Of a DNA stretch of 7,088 nucleotides, positions 4,424-7,088 are shown piece after piece. The DNA comes from Paracoccaceae bacterium (lineage in GTDB: Bacteria > Pseudomonadota > Alphaproteobacteria > Rhodobacterales > Rhodobacteraceae), in NCBI GenBank assembly GCA_026982255.1, contig JALSHL010000007.1, positions 1-7,088 of the forward strand. The letters run 5' to 3'. The notes beneath the pieces are model-generated. The model made no database searches, was not told the origin of the DNA, and saw only the letters and a list, made by a program, of their open reading frames with translations. The position numbers were made by a program, and so were the translations under genes. The first letter of the stretch is position 1; every line of letters begins with the position of its first letter.

Positions 4424-6160
4424 TCACGCTTCGGCCACGTCCTCGAGCTTCAGTTTCGCCTTGCGCCGCCCGCCCCATTCGTCGATTTCCAGCCGTCCGG
4501 CCACATGGAATGCCCGCCCGCCGTGGTTTTCCAGAATCGGCCCGATTGGTCCTTCGTAGGCGCGAAAGGCGATGGCGTCTATGCGCCCGCCGGAACTGTC
4601 GGTCAGCGTCAGGCGCAAATGCGATTCCCCCGCGCGTTTGGCAAAGGCCACGCGCGCCGCCGGAATGGCAAAGCGCGGCGCTGGCGAGGCCGCGCCGAAC
4701 GGCCCCGCCGCCTCCAGACTTTCGATCAGCTCCACCGTGGCGCTGCCCGCCGCCACCAGCCCGTCGATACGCAAATCCGCCGGTCCCGCTTCGGCCGCAC
4801 CCTGTTTTTCCAGCAACTCCGTCAGCCGCTGCATCGCCGGTTCCAGCATGTCGCGCGCCACCGTCAGACCGGCGGCCATCTTGTGTCCGCCGCCCTTGAG
4901 CAACAACCCCTCGCGCGCAAGCCGCGAGATCGCGTTGCCGAGGTCCACCCCGTTGACCGACCGGCCCGAGCCTTTACCCTCGTCCCCGTCCAGCCCGATG
5001 ACCACGGCGGGGCGGTTGAAGGCCTCTTTCAGGCGGCTGGCGACGATGCCGACCACGCCGGGGTGCCAGCCCTCGCCGGCGGCCCAGACCAGCCCGCGCT
5101 CCACGCCGCGCGCCTCCGCCTGTTCTGTGGCTTGCGCCAGCACTGTGGCCTCGATATCGCGCCGCTCGGTGTTGAGCGCATCCAGCCGCTCCGCCAGCGC
5201 CGCCGCCTCGGCCGGATCGTCCGTCGCCAGCAGCCGCGCGCCGAGGTCCGCCGCCCCGACCCGTCCGCCGGCATTGATCCGCGGCCCCAGCAGATAGCCG
5301 AGGTGATAGGTCGCCGGTGCGGTATTCATCCGCGCCACCTCGCCCAGTGCCACCAGTCCGACACGGCGACGCTGCGCCATGACCTTCAGCCCCTGCACCA
5401 CCAGCGCGCGGTTGAACCCGACCAGCGGCGCCACATCGGCCACTGTCGCCAGCGCCACCAGATCGAGCATCGCCAGCAGGTCCGGCCCCGTCACCCCCTT
5501 GCCGCGCAGCAGCCGGTTGACGGCGGCCAGCATCAGGAACACCACACCGGCGGCGCAGAGATAGGACAGGTCGCCGGATTCGTCCTGCCGGTTCGGGTTC
5601 ACCACGGCCACAGCCTCGGGCAGGGTCTCGCCGCCCAGATGGTGGTCCAGCACGATCACATCCACACCCGCCGCCCTGACCGGCTCGTGGCTGAGCGTGC
5701 CGCAATCGACCGTCACGATCAGGTCGTGACCGGCGCCGAGCATCGCCATCGCCTCGTTGTTCGGGCCGTAGCCCTCGTCGATCCGGTCGGGAATATAGAG
5801 CGTCGGCGTGATCCCCATCTGCCGCAGCCAGACGATCAGCAGCGCCGCCGAGGCCCCGCCGTCCACGTCGTAATCGGCAAAGACCGCGATCCGCTCGCGG
5901 TTCTCCACCGCCGTCAGAAAGCGTTCCGCCGCCTTGTCCATGTCCCGCAGGCTGGACGGATCCGGCATCAGCGCGCGCAAGGAGGGCGTCAGGTATTCCG
6001 GCACTTCTTCGGGTGCGACCCCGCGTTTTGCCAGCAGGGTGCCAAGCACCGCGGGCACATTGTTCAACTGCGCAATCGCCTCGCCAAGGCGTTCCTCCTC
6101 GGCCGTCGGGCCGATCCAGCGCCGCCCCGTGGCGGATTTTTCCACACCCAGAAACGCCAT
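4424..6160 (-). CDS. recJ: Single-stranded-DNA-specific exonuclease RecJ, 578 aa
   Basis: RecJ degrades single-stranded DNA 5' to 3' in RecF-pathway recombination, mismatch repair and base-excision repair. The length matches the usual RecJ (about 577 aa). Metal-binding DHH-family motifs are all present: D96-Y-D98-V-D100-G, D152-C-G, and D172-H-H174 followed by LGG. Also present are A-D242-V-A-P, GPRINAGGR (292-300) and EGWHPGVVGIVASRL (363-377). The DHHA1 domain has KGSGRS (396-401) and GGGHKMAAG (423-431), and a C-terminal OB-like nucleic-acid-binding region ends the protein. No catalytic residue looks lost. The ATG directly abuts the pncB stop (TGA then ATG), and an AGGAAG sequence lies 11 nt upstream inside pncB, so translation is probably coupled to pncB. 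Its stop is 83 bp before tRNA-Glu on the same strand. I see no clear intrinsic terminator between them. Confidence 0.97.
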   Translation of the reverse strand: MAFLGVEKSATGRRWIGPTAEEERLGEAIAQLNNVPAVLGTLLAKRGVAPEEVPEYLTPSLRALMPDPSSLRDMDKAAERFLTAVENRERIAVFADYDVDGGASAALLIVWLRQMGITPTLYIPDRIDEGYGPNNEAMAMLGAGHDLIVTVDCGTLSHEPVRAAGVDVIVLDHHLGGETLPEAVAVVNPNRQDESGDLSYLCAAGVVFLMLAAVNRLLRGKGVTGPDLLAMLDLVALATVADVAPLVGFNRALVVQGLKVMAQRRRVGLVALGEVARMNTAPATYHLGYLLGPRINAGGRVGAADLGARLLATDDPAEAAALAERLDALNTERRDIEATVLAQATEQAEARGVERGLVWAAGEGWHPGVVGIVASRLKEAFNRPAVVIGLDGDEGKGSGRSVNGVDLGNAISRLAREGLLLKGGGHKMAAGLTVARDMLEPAMQRLTELLEKQGAAEAGPADLRIDGLVAAGSATVELIESLEAAGPFGAASPAPRFAIPAARVAFAKRAGESHLRLTLTDSSGGRIDAIAFRAYEGPIGPILENHGGRAFHVAGRLEIDEWGGRRKAKLKLEDVAEA

Positions 6161-7088
6161 TCAGACCACCACTTCCTGCGCCACTTGCGCGCCGACCCCG
6201 AACACCTGTTTATAGCGCGCGACCTCACCCGCCGGACCCATCGCCTTGGCCGGATTGTCCGACAGCTTGACGGTCGGGCGCCCGTTGGCCGAAACCGCCT
6301 TGCACACCAGCGAGAACGGATCGAGCGCATCGCCCGCCAGCCCGCGGAAATCGTTGGTCAGCAGCGTGCCCCAGCCGAAGCCGACCTTCACCCGCCCGCC
6401 GAATTGTTCCTGCAATGCTATAATCCTGTCCACATCCAGCCCGTCGGAAAAAATTACCCGTTTGCTCCGCGGATCCTCGCCATGCGCCCGCCACCAGTCG
6501 ATCGCCTGTTCGGTCCCGTGCGCCGGATCGCCGGAATCGATGCGGATGCCGGTCCATTTCGCCAGCCAGTCGGGCGCGTTTTTCAAAAACCCTGTGGTGC
6601 CGTAGGTGTCCGGCAGGATGATGCGCAGATTGCCGTCGTGTTCGCGCTGCCAGTCCTCCAGAACCCTGTAGGGGGCCGCGGCCAGTTCCGTATCGTCGCG
6701 CGCCAGTGCCGCGTAAACCATCGGCAGTTCATGCGCGTTGGTGCCGATGGCCTCCAGCTCGCGGCGCATGGCGATCAGGCAGTTGGATGTGCCGGTGAAG
6801 CGGCCTCCCAGCCCCTCCTGCATCGCCTGCACGCACCAGTCCTGCCACAGGAAACTGTGTCGCCGCCGCGTGCCGAAATCGGCAATACCGAGGTTTTCCA
6901 GCCCGCGCAGCCGTTCGATCTTCTCCCACAGGCGGGTGGTGGCGCGGGCATAGAGCACCTGCAACTCGAACCGCCCCATGTCCTTCAGCACGGCGCGCGA
7001 GCGCAGTTCCGAGATCACCGCCAGCGCCGGAATTTCCCAGAGCATCACCCCGGGCCAGGCCCCCTCGAACGTCAGTTCATACTGCCCG
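6161..7088 (-). CDS. pncB: Nicotinate phosphoribosyltransferase, C-terminal 308 residues (5' end outside window)
   Basis: PncB joins nicotinate and PRPP, with ATP hydrolysis, to form nicotinate mononucleotide in NAD salvage. The frame is open through the right edge. The residues before the in-frame GTG at 7048 (YELTFEGAWPG) are homologous, so that GTG is internal and roughly the first 120-130 residues are missing. Visible landmarks, numbered from the first full codon (7087), are WEIPALAVISE near the start, the FGTRRRHSF substrate loop (71-79), TGTSNC (98-103), GTNAHELPM with the family's phosphorylated histidine (H119, codon at 6731-6733), RIDSGDP (182-188), FSDGLD (213-218), GFGWGT (236-241) and KLSDNPAK (274-281). 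Nothing looks degenerate. It is the first visible gene of a pncB-recJ pair with zero intergenic bases. Confidence 0.96.
   Translation of the reverse strand, partial: GQYELTFEGAWPGVMLWEIPALAVISELRSRAVLKDMGRFELQVLYARATTRLWEKIERLRGLENLGIADFGTRRRHSFLWQDWCVQAMQEGLGGRFTGTSNCLIAMRRELEAIGTNAHELPMVYAALARDDTELAAAPYRVLEDWQREHDGNLRIILPDTYGTTGFLKNAPDWLAKWTGIRIDSGDPAHGTEQAIDWWRAHGEDPRSKRVIFSDGLDVDRIIALQEQFGGRVKVGFGWGTLLTNDFRGLAGDALDPFSLVCKAVSANGRPTVKLSDNPAKAMGPAGEVARYKQVFGVGAQVAQEVVV

Noticed and set aside
4572..5705. Long open frames in other frames across recJ
   Set aside because: They are Ser/Ala/Pro- or Arg/Gly-rich shadows of a fully intact recJ.

Overview
The window is GC-rich chromosomal DNA from an alphaproteobacterium, most likely of the Rhodobacterales/Roseobacter type. 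That placement is inferred from the protein families, the GC-rich third positions and a TTAACCAT motif; no single feature proves it. Most of the content is core housekeeping. No transposase, integrase, CRISPR array or phage gene is visible.

Layout from left to right. (1) 1-570 (+): C-terminal end of pyruvate carboxylase with its biotin carrier domain; the rest lies off the left edge. (2) 665-1483 (+): class III cyclic-nucleotide phosphodiesterase-like metallophosphoesterase. (3) 1487-2011 (-): small exported spondin-domain protein, convergent with (2) across 3 bp. (4) 2012-2319: gene-free spacer between the divergent spondin and tRNA-Gly genes, with several palindromic or repeated motifs. (5) 2320-2394 (+): tRNA-Gly(GCC). 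(6) 2636-3004 (+): unrecognised 122-residue protein with a GTG start, a strong Shine-Dalgarno sequence and a leader that can form a chain of abutting hairpins. (7) 3005-3306: gene-free convergent region with a TATAAC -10-like box, a 13-bp perfect inverted repeat closing a branched fold, and a good plus-strand intrinsic terminator; it is a candidate small RNA or palindromic element. (8) 3307-4152 (-): tandem-domain universal stress protein. (9) 4266-4340 (-): tRNA-Glu(TTC) flanked by a 10-bp inverted repeat. (10) 4424-6160 (-): recJ. (11) 6161-7088 (-): pncB, running off the right edge.

pncB and recJ form a tight pair: the pncB stop directly abuts the recJ ATG. tRNA-Glu and the stress-protein gene follow on the same strand, but each has enough upstream space for its own promoter. 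The coding parts are ordinary. The interesting material is the non-coding sequence around the unknown gene at 2636-3004: a leader with two mutually exclusive hairpins, one covering the Shine-Dalgarno sequence, and a structured, terminator-ended downstream region. All RNA structures were found by reading complementarity by eye; none was computed or compared with other genomes.
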